Shown: positions 53,712-61,411 of the stretch, piece after piece
How positions within the stretch are numbered: the stretch's first letter is position 1
Layout of the letters: every line of letters starts with the position of its first letter
From: Pleomorphovibrio marinus
GTDB lineage: Bacteria > Bacteroidota > Bacteroidia > Cytophagales > Cyclobacteriaceae
Direction: 5' to 3'
Assembly: GCF_003347495.1 (NCBI RefSeq)
Contig: NZ_QCXY01000006.1
Span: forward strand, 62,001-126,000
Length of the DNA stretch: 64,000 bases
Position numbers and translations under genes: made by a program
The notes under the pieces: model-generated
Told to the model about the DNA's origin: nothing
The model's database searches: none
What the model saw: the letters and a program-made list of their open reading frames with translations, nothing else

Positions 53712-54254
53712 TTATTGCTGCTCCAAAATCGCCTTCAAATTGGCCAGGCCTATTTGAAAATCCTCACCTAGCATTTCTTCCAGGTCCAATACAAGGAGAA
53801 AAATATTGGTGGGGTAGGGCATGTGCCCAGAAAACCCCCAGGTAACCCTGGTGCTGTTCCCATCGATGGGGGAGGTTGTCATCCATGATTGGCTGGTGGA
53901 GGCAAAAGGCTCCTCGAACCTAAGTTCGTAATCCACCCTTTCATTTTCGGTGACGGAAAGGATCTCCTGTTCCCCTCTGCCCACCTCGGGATCATCACTT
54001 TCCCAAGCAGATACGAATCCCGGTTGGCCATCCGTGCCGCTGAAGCTTGTCTTCATTTCTGGGTCCATTCCTGACCATTTACTGTAGTTGTTTTGGTTTT
54101 TCAGGAATTTGATATAGTCAAAGACCTCTTCCACAGGTCTTTCGATGGTAACTTCGCGCTCTACCGAATAATCTCTTTCCACAAAAATGGCAAGCAAAAG
54201 GGGGATGGCTACAAGTATAACCACTACCACAAGAATCACTTTTAAAATTTTCAT
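53712..54254 (-). CDS. SRPBCC-family protein with N-terminal membrane anchor
   Basis: 180 residues. One N-terminal hydrophobic helix (ILKVILVVVVILVAIPLLLAIF) is followed by the SRPBCC/polyketide cyclase fold (REVTIERPVEEVFDYIKFLKNQNNYSKW, TRVTWGFSGHMPYP). The fold holds hydrophobic ligands in a deep cavity. Ligand unknown. It is the last gene of the leftward island of small enzymes, though a 420-base gap separates it from the next. Confidence 0.85.
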   Translation of the reverse strand: MKILKVILVVVVILVAIPLLLAIFVERDYSVEREVTIERPVEEVFDYIKFLKNQNNYSKWSGMDPEMKTSFSGTDGQPGFVSAWESDDPEVGRGEQEILSVTENERVDYELRFEEPFASTSQSWMTTSPIDGNSTRVTWGFSGHMPYPTNIFLLVLDLEEMLGEDFQIGLANLKAILEQQ

Positions 54255-54412
54255 TGTGCGTTTAATTTAGAGTGCAGGATCTTGATTTTTAGATTTTTAG
54301 CTAATTTAGGTTAAAATTTGAATTTCCACTGTAGCCATTTTAGAAGGATTATTATACAAACCAGCGAATGGCCATGTAAGATCACATATCTATATTTGAC
54401 GATTATTTTCTT

Positions 54413-54441
54413 AAAAAAAACCTGAGCCATATTAACTCAGG
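54413..54441 (-). terminator. Hairpin terminator
   Basis: CCTGAG and CTCAGG arms around a nine-base loop, with eight T residues after it on the minus strand. It lies downstream of the small zinc-ribbon gene and the GNAT remnant. Confidence 0.6.
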
Positions 54442-54486
54442 AGTTTAATTTAGCACTATTTCTTCACTAACTAAACCTGTAATAAA

Positions 54487-54630
54487 AATGCCTAACCTTT
54501 TCATCTCCTGTGGGATGGGTAGAAGTCAAGCGCATAATTATCCACCTCATCTGCCTGTACAACAACCTCTTTGATGGAAATTCTCCTTGATAAATTCAAT
54601 GATCCTATCGCCAATCCCTTTTCGTTGAAA
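54487..54630 (-). pseudogene. Possible GNAT acetyltransferase 3' remnant
   Basis: Minus-strand frames give GIGDRIIEFIKENFH and, one frame over, KEVVVQADEVDNYALDFYPSHR. This matches the end of a GNAT acetyltransferase (acetyl-CoA-site helix, then the VxADxxDxxALxFY strand and helix). One frameshift is needed, and the rest of the gene is missing. The case rests on pattern only. Confidence 0.45.
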
Positions 54631-54631
54631 T

Positions 54632-54673
54632 TGTCAATTCTCAACTTTCCATTTTCAATTCTCCATTTTCAAT
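54632..54673 (-). repeat. GAAAATGG-type repeat R3 after a stop codon
   Basis: On the minus strand the stop TGA of the 97-residue protein is followed at once by ATTGAAAATGGAGAATTG and more of the same units. Same unit, orientation and position as R1, R2 and R4. Confidence 0.65.
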
Positions 54674-54967
54674 TCACTTCTTAAAACTTAACCCCTTTTC
54701 CTCCAAAGCTTTTCTCAAAATGGGCATACTGGCTTTTCCCATACCATGAAGGCTTAATATTTCTTTTTCGGAATATTGGGAAAGTTTTTCGAGGGTATCT
54801 ATACCCAAGTATTCCACCAAGGCACTTCGGGCAGGGGAAGAAAGCAGGGAAAGGAAGCCCTCTTGGGGTTTGTTTTCTTTCGCACATTGTGGGCAAGTGG
54901 GGCAATCCGTGCTTTTATAGTACCGATGCCCCTTTTCACATATTCTTAGTGTTTTTTTATTCGCCAC
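54674..54967 (-). CDS. Small zinc-ribbon protein with RNA polymerase alpha-CTD-like domain
   Basis: 97 residues. The N-terminus has four potential zinc ligands in CEKGHRYYKSTDCPTCPQC. The C-terminal 55 residues (LVEYLGIDTLEKLSQYSEKEILSLHGMGKASMPIL) are a helix-hairpin-helix close to the RNA polymerase alpha C-terminal domain. Such proteins are widespread in Bacteroidota and of unknown role; nucleic acid binding is likely. It starts 11 bases after the SRPBCC gene stop. Confidence 0.8.
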   Translation of the reverse strand: MANKKTLRICEKGHRYYKSTDCPTCPQCAKENKPQEGFLSLLSSPARSALVEYLGIDTLEKLSQYSEKEILSLHGMGKASMPILRKALEEKGLSFKK

Positions 54968-54978
54968 AGAATTGGGTG

Positions 54979-55395
54979 TTAGTTAGTTTCCACATATTTT
55001 TTGAAATTGTTCAAAATGGCTTGCCAGCCATCCCTCTGCATACCCACAGGATGGGTTGGGTCAGGATCGAAGTGGATATTTACATGGGTTCCCCCGTTAT
55101 GTTCCTCGAAATAAATATCGGCTTTACGTCCATCCCCCATGGTATAGGCCACTTTTTCCTTTGCCCTTATTTCGTCAAATATGGCCTCGAAATCGAACCC
55201 CATACTTCCATCCCTTGCTTCCATACGGGCTAGGTATCTCCCCCCGTCTTTAAAATCGCTTTCCACTCTTGGGCAACACCAGGAATCGCTGGCAAAATTC
55301 CAGTTGACAATATGTTGAGCCTCGTTGTAATACTTCCATACTTTATCGATTCTTGCGTCTATTGCAGATGCAATGGAAATTTTCTCAATTTTCAT
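54979..55395 (-). CDS. SRPBCC/AHSA1-type protein
   Basis: 138 residues of the AHSA1/SRPBCC fold: SIASAIDARIDKVWKYYNEAQHIVNWNFAS near the start, CCPRVESDFKDGGRY, and GMQRDGWQAILNNFKKYVE at the end. No catalytic residues can be assigned. It is one base from the upstream VOC gene and 11 bases from the zinc-ribbon gene, so the three are likely co-transcribed. Confidence 0.87.
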   Translation of the reverse strand: MKIEKISIASAIDARIDKVWKYYNEAQHIVNWNFASDSWCCPRVESDFKDGGRYLARMEARDGSMGFDFEAIFDEIRAKEKVAYTMGDGRKADIYFEEHNGGTHVNIHFDPDPTHPVGMQRDGWQAILNNFKKYVETN

Positions 55396-55396
55396 C

Positions 55397-55801
55397 TCAA
55401 GTAGGAATTTGGTTGGGGTCGCTATACATTACCTCCCACTGATGTCCGTCGGGGTCAGAAAAGGTGTCATAATACATCCAGCCATGGTCAGCAGCCTCCC
55501 GGTAGCGACTGGCTCCGTTTTCCAGGGCATTTCTTACGATTTCATCCACTTTTTCCCGGCTTTCTACTTCTATGGCAATCAATACCTGCGTACAGCTCTG
55601 ATCTGCGATGGGTCTGTTGGTGAAAGTGGAGAAAAAGTCTTTTTTTAGGAGCATGGCACTGATGCTGCCTTCATTAAGCATGAGGCAAAGGGCCTTGTCG
55701 TCGCAAAAATCTTCGTTGAACGAAAAGCCAAGTTTGGTCCAAAAACCACGGCTTTTGTCCAGATCTTCTACGGGTAGGTTTACATAAATTGCGTTTATCA
55801 T
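55397..55801 (-). CDS. VOC-family (glyoxalase-like) protein
   Basis: 134 residues from the ATG at 55801 (MINAIYVNLPVEDL). The two beta-alpha-beta-beta-beta units of the vicinal oxygen chelate fold are present: DKSRGFWTKLGFSF and YREAADHGWMYYDTFSDPDGHQWEVM. This resembles the glyoxalase/extradiol-type stand-alone VOC proteins. Substrate unknown. It heads a short run with the AHSA1 and zinc-ribbon genes. Confidence 0.88.
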   Translation of the reverse strand: MINAIYVNLPVEDLDKSRGFWTKLGFSFNEDFCDDKALCLMLNEGSISAMLLKKDFFSTFTNRPIADQSCTQVLIAIEVESREKVDEIVRNALENGASRYREAADHGWMYYDTFSDPDGHQWEVMYSDPNQIPT

Positions 55802-55896
55802 AGTGTATTGGGTTGATTGTTTGATTGGTTTAAAATAAGTAATAGTCATAGGGGTAAGGCAAAATTTTGGAACCTAAGTCTTAATGCTTATATGTT

Positions 55897-55920
55897 CATT
55901 CTCCATTTTTCATTTTCAAC
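55897..55920 (-). repeat. GAAAATGG-type repeat R4 after a stop codon
   Basis: On the minus strand the DUF1801 gene ends AGT-TGA and runs on as AAATGAAAAATGGAGAATG. This is a shorter version of R1-R3. Confidence 0.55.
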
Positions 55921-56308
55921 TCCTCCTCACCAACTCCCCCTTACGCTTCACCAGGTTCTTATAATCCCACTGGATCTGCCTTGTTTTGTTCAGCCATCGT
56001 TTGAGGTCATTTTCATTGATTTCCGAAAGGTCATTGAAGAAAACAGAGGCATCTTTAAATTTTTTTCCCAACACATTCAGCCCTGCTTCCCCAAAATCAG
56101 CACCACTCCAAAACATCAGCCGTACCCCTGGTTTTTGAATGCTATACCCCACCGTAGGATTGCCCTCCAGGAACCAAACCGGGTGCCTATGCCATATTTT
56201 GTTTTCGGCTTCGGGCAAATTTTGGTCTATCAAATGAGCCAAACGGTTGCAAATGGCTTTAAAATCATCATTTTGTTTGTCATTATAGGCTTGGATTTCT
56301 TGGTTCAT
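55916..56308 (-). CDS. DUF1801 (YdhG-like) protein
   Basis: 130 residues. DUF1801 features: NRLAHLIDQNLPEAENKIWHRHPVWF, PTVGYSIQKPGVRLMFWSG, and the charged end WDYKNLVKRKGEL. The fold is YdhG-like; function unknown. Members often sit among SRPBCC and VOC genes as here. It is 107 bases from the upstream end of the VOC gene. Confidence 0.85.
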   Translation of the reverse strand: MNQEIQAYNDKQNDDFKAICNRLAHLIDQNLPEAENKIWHRHPVWFLEGNPTVGYSIQKPGVRLMFWSGADFGEAGLNVLGKKFKDASVFFNDLSEINENDLKRWLNKTRQIQWDYKNLVKRKGELVRRS

Positions 56309-56329
56309 GGCTGGTTATTTTCAGGTTCA

Positions 56330-56566
56330 TTAATTCATGTGTTTTCCGGACTTTGATAATACATACACCGTCCTGCATAAGAGATACGAAAAAACCGCTT
56401 GTAGGGACTTTTTGGTTAACCTTGGATAGTTTTCCAAAATTTCTTCTTCTTTCCATCCCTTGGCTAAAAGTTTTATGATTTGCTCTACTGAAACCCTGAT
56501 GCCTTTAATTGTCGGCTTGCTAAATAATACCTTTTTGTCAAACACAAAATATTCTTTCCATTTCAT
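56330..56566 (-). CDS. DUF433 (antitoxin-like) protein, orphan
   Basis: 78 residues. The DUF433 core is clear: KPTIKGIRVSVEQIIKLLAKGWKEEEILENYPRLTKKSLQAV. The end (CRTVYVLSKSGKHMN) does not fit the family and may be altered. DUF433 proteins usually pair with a DUF5615 toxin-like gene; none follows here, so it is an orphan or a relic. No close operon partner. Confidence 0.75.
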   Translation of the reverse strand: MKWKEYFVFDKKVLFSKPTIKGIRVSVEQIIKLLAKGWKEEEILENYPRLTKKSLQAVFSYLLCRTVYVLSKSGKHMN

Positions 56567-56668
56567 ACCTTAAAAACGAATATTGCTCTATATTTTTCCC
56601 TTTAACAGTTGTCTCCTTATCAACCATGTAGTCAGTACCATTATGGTTAAGTTGTGGGACTGGTGCCT

Positions 56669-56751
56669 TTATTGGATACCATACCTCAACCTTATCACTT
56701 TGCAGGGAAAGGTTTTAGTATCTAAATGGTCTAATTTTAGGTTTATTTCAT
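56669..56751 (-). other. Displaced original 3' end of the DHFR-family gene
   Basis: On the minus strand, starting at the right-hand ATGAAAT after repeat copy D, the frame reads (D)EINLKLDHLDTKTFPCK and ends RLRYGIQ-stop. This is the ordinary C-terminus of RibD-type reductases. It is now separated from the rest of the gene by the repeat. Confidence 0.82.
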
Positions 56752-56836
56752 ATGATTATAATTTGTTATTTAAAGGCCATATGGAATCTCGCAGTCTATA
56801 ATCATCCCAGTGTGTGACGTGCTCGTCATGCTCGAT
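56752..56836 (-). repeat. ATGAA-flanked hairpin repeat, copy D, inside a coding region
   Basis: 85 bases, read on the minus strand from ATCGAGC to ATAATCAT, with perfect ATGAAAT on both sides (56835-56841 and 56745-56751). It has the TGACG-AGCA-CGTCA stem and no long inserts. It supplies the last residues and the stop codon of the gene at 56756-57322. Confidence 0.9.
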
Positions 56837-57322
56837 TTCATCTGGAAACATCCGTTTTCCACCACCCAACACCACAGGGTGCAGGTAAAGCCAGACTTGA
56901 TCAACAAGGCCCAGTTTGAGAAATGTGGCTGCTAGATCAGCCCCGGCCACCTCGATCATGCCCCCAGGTTGTTGTTTAATACTTTGGATTTCCTCTGGTA
57001 TCACTTCCCTGGCCAATCTTGAGTTCCATTCTGTGGTATTCAAGGTTTTTGAGAACACGATCTTGGGTACCTGCTTCCACACACGCGCAAACTCTTTTTC
57101 CACGTACGGGGCATTGGAATCCTCTTTCACCTCTGGCCAATAACCTGCCATGTTTTCATAAAGTCGACGTCCATAAAGGGAGAGGTCAATCTCTCCATTC
57201 AGGTATAAGTCGTTGAAATGCTGGTGCAGTTCTTGGCTTGGTGCTGACCAATCCAAGCTCCCTCCGGGGCCCTCCATATAGCCATCCAGTGATACCATTT
57301 GTACATAGATTAGCTTTCTCAT
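56756..57322 (-). CDS. DHFR-like (RibD C-terminal) reductase with a repeat-encoded C-terminus
   Basis: 188 residues. RibD-C/dihydrofolate reductase-type features: MVSLDGYMEGPGGSLDW, RRLYENMAGYWPE, VGSADLAATFLK-like and VWLYLHPVVLGGGKRMFPDE. After FPDE the coding sequence enters repeat copy D and reads IEHDEHVTHWDDYRLRDS, ending at a stop within the element. The original ending lies beyond the repeat. About 28 residues including the last beta strands are replaced, so activity is doubtful. Its start overlaps the downstream-facing SRPBCC stop by four bases. Confidence 0.85.
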   Translation of the reverse strand: MRKLIYVQMVSLDGYMEGPGGSLDWSAPSQELHQHFNDLYLNGEIDLSLYGRRLYENMAGYWPEVKEDSNAPYVEKEFARVWKQVPKIVFSKTLNTTEWNSRLAREVIPEEIQSIKQQPGGMIEVAGADLAATFLKLGLVDQVWLYLHPVVLGGGKRMFPDEIEHDEHVTHWDDYRLRDSIWPLNNKL

Positions 57323-57783
57323 GACTTTTCACATAGTTCTTTGATTCTTTCTAACGCCTTGGGCCAGGTGTCTTGGAACATTCTTTTGTACTCTTCTGTG
57401 GTGTCTAGCTCCACATTCAATACCGTATGACCGTCTTTTTCTTGGAATAAATAGTTTTCCATAGCCCCTGCCCAGTTTATAGCTTCCTCACTTTCAGTGT
57501 CTTCATTACCCTCACTTACCAATCCAAGGTGTTCTATGGAAATTAATTCATGGGATCGGTTTTTCCTGATTCGGCTGACCATGCCCATATTAATACCTTT
57601 TTTATCCGGTGCTAGGAATAGTATTTTGCTTTCTGTACTCCAGTCGCCTATAAAATGGGACCCTTGCATGAAAACTGAGGCCCATTTCCTATAGCTTTGA
57701 TCAGCTAGCATTTTTTCCCAGACTATACTTCTTGGAGCTTTGATGGAGATGGAAAACTCAAGTCTTTCTTTAACCGTATTCAT
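57319..57783 (-). CDS. SRPBCC-family protein
   Basis: 154 residues of the SRPBCC fold: LEFSISIKAPRSIVWEKMLADQSYRKWASVFMQGS at the start, IEHLGLVSEG in the middle and MFQDTWPKALERIKEL at the end. It overlaps the DHFR-like gene start by four bases (ATGA) and follows the PhnB-type gene by four bases, so these three form a tight operon. Ligand unknown. Confidence 0.85.
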   Translation of the reverse strand: MNTVKERLEFSISIKAPRSIVWEKMLADQSYRKWASVFMQGSHFIGDWSTESKILFLAPDKKGINMGMVSRIRKNRSHELISIEHLGLVSEGNEDTESEEAINWAGAMENYLFQEKDGHTVLNVELDTTEEYKRMFQDTWPKALERIKELCEKS

Positions 57784-57787
57784 GATT

Positions 57788-58702
57788 TTATGTGTTAGGG
57801 TAGGCCTTTTCCAGTTCCTGAATGATCATTTTTTTCATTGGTAGGAAAGCCTTTGTCACCCGTTCTACCTGCGCTTTGCTACCTTTGCTTATCATCTCCT
57901 CCAATAATCTTGGGACCACTTGCCAGGAGACCCCATACCGATCCTGGAGCCAACCGCATTGCTGTGCATTTGGATCCCCTCCAGCTCTAAGCTTCTCCCA
58001 GTAATTATCGATCTCTTCCTGTGTTTCACAATAAACAATCAATGAAATAGCCTCATTGAAGGTGAATGCATGCTCCTGCGCACTGTCCATGGCTGCAAAC
58101 CATACTCCCTCAAGCTTAAAATCGGTGAACATTATCGTTCCTTCTTTATCCGGCTCCATGCCTTCAGGATATCGCGCAATAAGGCCACGGCTGGTATCAT
58201 TAAATATTGACAGGTAAAAATCAGTAGCCTCTTCTGCCTTGCCACACTTATCCCCGGTGAAAAGTAGGGAAGGAATGATTTTAGGCCGTGGTTCTCCGGC
58301 TGGGTCTGTTAGAATGAGCTGCCAGGATACCCCAAATTTATCTTTTATCCAGCCGTATCGTTTACTGAAAGGGTAGGCTTGCAACGGCATCAGCACAGCA
58401 CCCCCATTGGAAAGTTTGTTCCATAGCTCATCAAGGTGTTCACCTGCGTTATCATCGCTTAGAGGGTCAAAGTTTACAAAAAAAGAAATGGAAGGGTTTA
58501 GGGTAAATGCCGGCCCGGCAGAAATCGCCATGAACGAAAATCCGGATAATTCAAAAGAAACGGATTCCACATCACCCGATGGGGTATCGTGGATGGTATG
58601 GATACCCGAAATTTTTGAACTGCCACCGAATGCGGAAACGTAAAATTCAGCGGCCTCCTTTGCCTGGGTATCGAACCATAGGTGCGGGACAATTTTTTGC
58701 AT
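57788..58702 (-). CDS. Duplicated PhnB/VOC-type protein
   Basis: 304 residues from the ATG at 58702 (MQKIVPHLWF). Two PhnB (3-demethylubiquinone methyltransferase-like VOC) units lie in tandem: PHLWFDTQAKEAAEFYVSAFGGS with KDKFGVSWQLILTDP, and PSLLFTGDKCGKAEEATDFYLSIF with QDRYGVSWQVVPRLL. Despite old names there is no methyltransferase evidence. It heads the PhnB-SRPBCC-DHFR operon. Confidence 0.88.
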   Translation of the reverse strand: MQKIVPHLWFDTQAKEAAEFYVSAFGGSSKISGIHTIHDTPSGDVESVSFELSGFSFMAISAGPAFTLNPSISFFVNFDPLSDDNAGEHLDELWNKLSNGGAVLMPLQAYPFSKRYGWIKDKFGVSWQLILTDPAGEPRPKIIPSLLFTGDKCGKAEEATDFYLSIFNDTSRGLIARYPEGMEPDKEGTIMFTDFKLEGVWFAAMDSAQEHAFTFNEAISLIVYCETQEEIDNYWEKLRAGGDPNAQQCGWLQDRYGVSWQVVPRLLEEMISKGSKAQVERVTKAFLPMKKMIIQELEKAYPNT

Positions 58703-58983
58703 GTCATTTGAATTTTTTATTAAATCATATATACTCACCACCAAGGATTAGCAATATTGGGTCTATTTTGTCAGTTAAATGATGTTGTCCATTAATCTGC
58801 TTCAACAATGTATCTATCAGCTTATTAAGAAGGTGGCAAAACAAAATTAACAGATTCATAATAAAGATAAAGGGTGCAAAAACGACAATATGTGCGGTGG
58901 ATTACGACCACATAATCTTAATTGGAACGATTGCGAATAGGGTAGGATCAACTTGTCCCTTTTAGTACTAGTAGGGTTTCTTT

Positions 58984-59661
58984 TTATTTGTATTCATCAT
59001 GCATACGCCACCACTGGTAGGGTGGGGTCTGGGGCCACCCTTCAGGGGAATCTTCCCAAGTCTCTTGCCGTCCATAGGGCGTAATGTCTAGCAGCCTGAA
59101 GTGGGTATCGAACAATTCCCCTCCCCGCCCTGTAGTGTAATACGTGCGATACACCCTTTTTTTATCATCACGAATGAAAACATTCACTGCAAAACCCCTG
59201 CCCGCACCGAATGCGTCGGCAAATCGTCTATTTTTATCAGTATACCAGGGGGCATTCCAACCCATCCGCTTTTGGAGGGCCACAATTTCCTCCTGTGGCG
59301 CCGGTGAGGTAAACACAAATGTAGTATCACGTTCGTTTATGTGGGTCAGGTTGTGGCCGATGTTGTCCATCACCATTGAACATCCTGAACAGGGTTTTGC
59401 TCCCGGTTCCAGCATCGCACAGTAGACGATCAATTGCCGACTTCCCTGAAACAGGTCAAGCAAAGTTATATCCCCATCCTTTCCGGTAAAATTATATTGA
59501 TCCTCTACCAGAACCATAGGTAGCCTCCGACGTTCTGCGGCGAGGGCATCTAGTTTTCTTGTCATCTCTTTTTCTTTAATGAGGAGTTCCTCATAGGCTA
59601 ATAACCACTCCTCATGTGAGGCGATAGGTGGTAAAGAACTGGTTTTATCTGATGTGTTCAT
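58984..59661 (-). CDS. DUF899 (thioredoxin-like) protein
   Basis: 225 residues. DUF899 features: EEWLLAYEELLIKEKEMTRKLDALAAERRRLPMV, then a thioredoxin-like fold with GAKPCSGCSMVMDNIGHN, and the conserved RTYYTTGRGGELFD and PPYQWWRMHDEY end. The CSGC cysteine pair could be redox-active. Its start codon ATGAA directly abuts repeat copy E, which separates it from the upstream PhnB gene with which it once shared an ATGA overlap. Confidence 0.88.
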   Translation of the reverse strand: MNTSDKTSSLPPIASHEEWLLAYEELLIKEKEMTRKLDALAAERRRLPMVLVEDQYNFTGKDGDITLLDLFQGSRQLIVYCAMLEPGAKPCSGCSMVMDNIGHNLTHINERDTTFVFTSPAPQEEIVALQKRMGWNAPWYTDKNRRFADAFGAGRGFAVNVFIRDDKKRVYRTYYTTGRGGELFDTHFRLLDITPYGRQETWEDSPEGWPQTPPYQWWRMHDEYK

Positions 59662-59872
59662 CTTTTATAATTGCTTTTTAATGGTCATCACTTACCCCGC
59701 ACTCCAAGTCGGGGTAGGCTAATACTTCCTGCCTTAGCCTGTTTCTACCCCGTTTTGGGAAACTCGTTTCGAAGGAATCTCGCATGTTTCCACCAATTAG
59801 CAACTGGGGTTATCGGCACATCCCACTGTGACGTTTGCGTTGAGCCTGCCTCGTATAGTAGGCAGGCACAAT
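59662..59872 (-). repeat. ATGAA-flanked hairpin repeat, copy E (degenerate, long form)
   Basis: 211 bases on the minus strand. Left flank ATGAA 59873-59877 and right flank ATGAA 59657-59661. Recognisable by GTGCCTGCCTACTATACGAG with its complement, ACGTCACAGTGGGATG, GCGAGATTCC and the AATTATAAAAG end. It holds extra G/C hairpin inserts. It lies exactly between the stop of one gene and the start of the next. Confidence 0.8.
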
Positions 59873-59873
59873 T

Positions 59874-60305
59874 TCATGATGCTGCGTTTCCTTCATAATT
59901 AATCATCCACTGTACGCCGAATTTGTCGATACACAAACCGTATTTTTCAGCCCAGAACTCTTTTTTCAATGGGATCTCCACCTTGCCCCCTTCCGAAAGC
60001 CCTTCAAAAACCTTTACCGCTTCTTCTCCATTTTCAGGTATTAGGGTGATATAAAAGTTGTTGCCAATAGTAAGAGGTGGCCCCATTGAGGCTATATGAT
60101 CCGTTCCCATCAGGGTGGTATCTCCCAGAGAAATGCAGATATGAGCAATTTTATTGAGATCTGTTTCAGAAATTCCCATCGGATTACCTTCAATCTCTCC
60201 AAATCGGAGGGTTTCTGTTATTTCGGTATTCAGAATAGTTTTATAGAAATTAAAAGCTTCTTCTGCATTTCCATTAAAGTATAGATAGGGTTCTGCTCTT
60301 TTCAT
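59874..60305 (-). CDS. PhnB/VOC-type protein
   Basis: 143 residues. PhnB-type VOC unit: EPYLYFNGNAEEAFNFYKTILN, GDTTLMGTDHIAS, and LCIDKFGVQWMINYEGN at the end. Its TGA stop lies inside the ATGAA flank of repeat copy E. Before the insertion that TGA overlapped the DUF899 start. Substrate unknown. Confidence 0.88.
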   Translation of the reverse strand: MKRAEPYLYFNGNAEEAFNFYKTILNTEITETLRFGEIEGNPMGISETDLNKIAHICISLGDTTLMGTDHIASMGPPLTIGNNFYITLIPENGEEAVKVFEGLSEGGKVEIPLKKEFWAEKYGLCIDKFGVQWMINYEGNAAS

Positions 60306-60372
60306 GGTGGATTGTTTTTTTCTGGGTTTGGCTGATTTATTGAAAATTTTAACTTTATATATATAAATAAAA

Positions 60373-61056
60373 CTACCATCTTAGGCTGGCCATCTTTTGG
60401 CGTCGGAGTAATTCCATATCGCTCGGCCCGGTACTGGAAAAGGTGCCACAATTAATATCACCATCTGGCACATAGGTACTTATTACCACACCGGTGGGAG
60501 ATACCTGACTGTGTACTAACTTAAGTGCTGAAGGCTTTGCAGTTTCACTGAAAAGGCGCTTTCCCCGCCCCAGTATGACCGGATAGGTCCAGATGTTGTA
60601 CTCGCTGATGAGCGAGGCAGCTTGGAGTGTTTGAATCAGATTACTGCTTCCAATAATTTGAAGATCTGGACCCGGCTGTGACTTTAGCTCTAGGATTGCA
60701 GATACCACATCTCCTTGAAGAAGGATCGAATTATTCCAATGGAGCTTTGACCTGGTCTGTGATGCGACATACTTTTTTGCCGCATTGAGGGTATTCGCAA
60801 TAGGGTGGTCATCCGGCTGGAATGGCCAGTATGCTTCAAAAATTTCGTAGGTCCTTCGGCCCAGCACCAATTCCCGGTCCTTCCCGTCAAATCCGGATGA
60901 AGATAGGTCCATGCCGGCGTCGGCATATTTGAACATCCAGCCGCCATGGCCAAAACCACCAGTGGGATCTTCCTCCTGCCCACCTGGTGCCTGCATTACC
61001 CCGTCTAATGATACAAAAGTACTAGCGATAAGTTTTCTTTGAAGGTTATTTTCCAT
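60373..61056 (-). CDS. DHFR-like (RibD C-terminal) reductase
   Basis: 227 residues from the ATG at 61056 (MENNLQRKLIAS); upstream in-frame starts have no similarity. RibD-C features: STFVSLDGVMQAPGGQEED, LVLGRRTYEIFEAYWPFQ, LQIIGSSNLIQTLQ, NIWTYPVILGRGKRLF and the intact end LKLVHSQVSPTGVVISTY. It shows what the C-terminus of this family looks like when no repeat interrupts it. Reductase substrate unknown. Confidence 0.87.
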   Translation of the reverse strand: MENNLQRKLIASTFVSLDGVMQAPGGQEEDPTGGFGHGGWMFKYADAGMDLSSSGFDGKDRELVLGRRTYEIFEAYWPFQPDDHPIANTLNAAKKYVASQTRSKLHWNNSILLQGDVVSAILELKSQPGPDLQIIGSSNLIQTLQAASLISEYNIWTYPVILGRGKRLFSETAKPSALKLVHSQVSPTGVVISTYVPDGDINCGTFSSTGPSDMELLRRQKMASLRW

Positions 61057-61253
61057 TTTTGAACACATTCCATTTATGGCCGTTTGGGTCAGCGAATCCT
61101 CAGCGTTACCGGTCATTTTAGAGGTTACACAAAAATAGCCACTTGTTGCTCCTCGTTACTTGTCCAATAGCGACAATATCAAGGGGTAATTGCGACAATG
61201 AAGCACTTGCTGGATATAGAATTTTGTTAATTTATTCTTTTGGTTAGACTGAA

Positions 61254-61406
61254 ATCGAGCCTGCCTGGACGGCAGTCAGGCATGACGAGCACGTCACACA
61301 CTGGGATGATTATAGATTGCGAGATTCCCCCGAAACAAGTTCCCCGAAACAAGTTCGGGGCAGGCAGGGGCAGGCTATGTGACCGTTGAAAAGAAAATAT
61401 AAACAC
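61254..61406 (+). repeat. ATGAA-flanked hairpin repeat, copy F (long form)
   Basis: 153 bases, from ATCGAGC to ATAAACAC. Left flank is CTGAA (61249-61253), right flank ATGAA (61407-61411) shared with copy G. It carries a GCCTGCCTGGACGGCAGTC-type inverted insert near the left end, the TGACG-AGCA-CGTCA stem and a CCCCGAA...TTCGGGG hairpin. Confidence 0.88.
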
Positions 61407-61411
61407 ATGAA

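Noticed and set aside
56330-56566. Complete toxin-antitoxin module
   Set aside because: Only the DUF433 antitoxin-like gene is present; no toxin partner follows on either strand.
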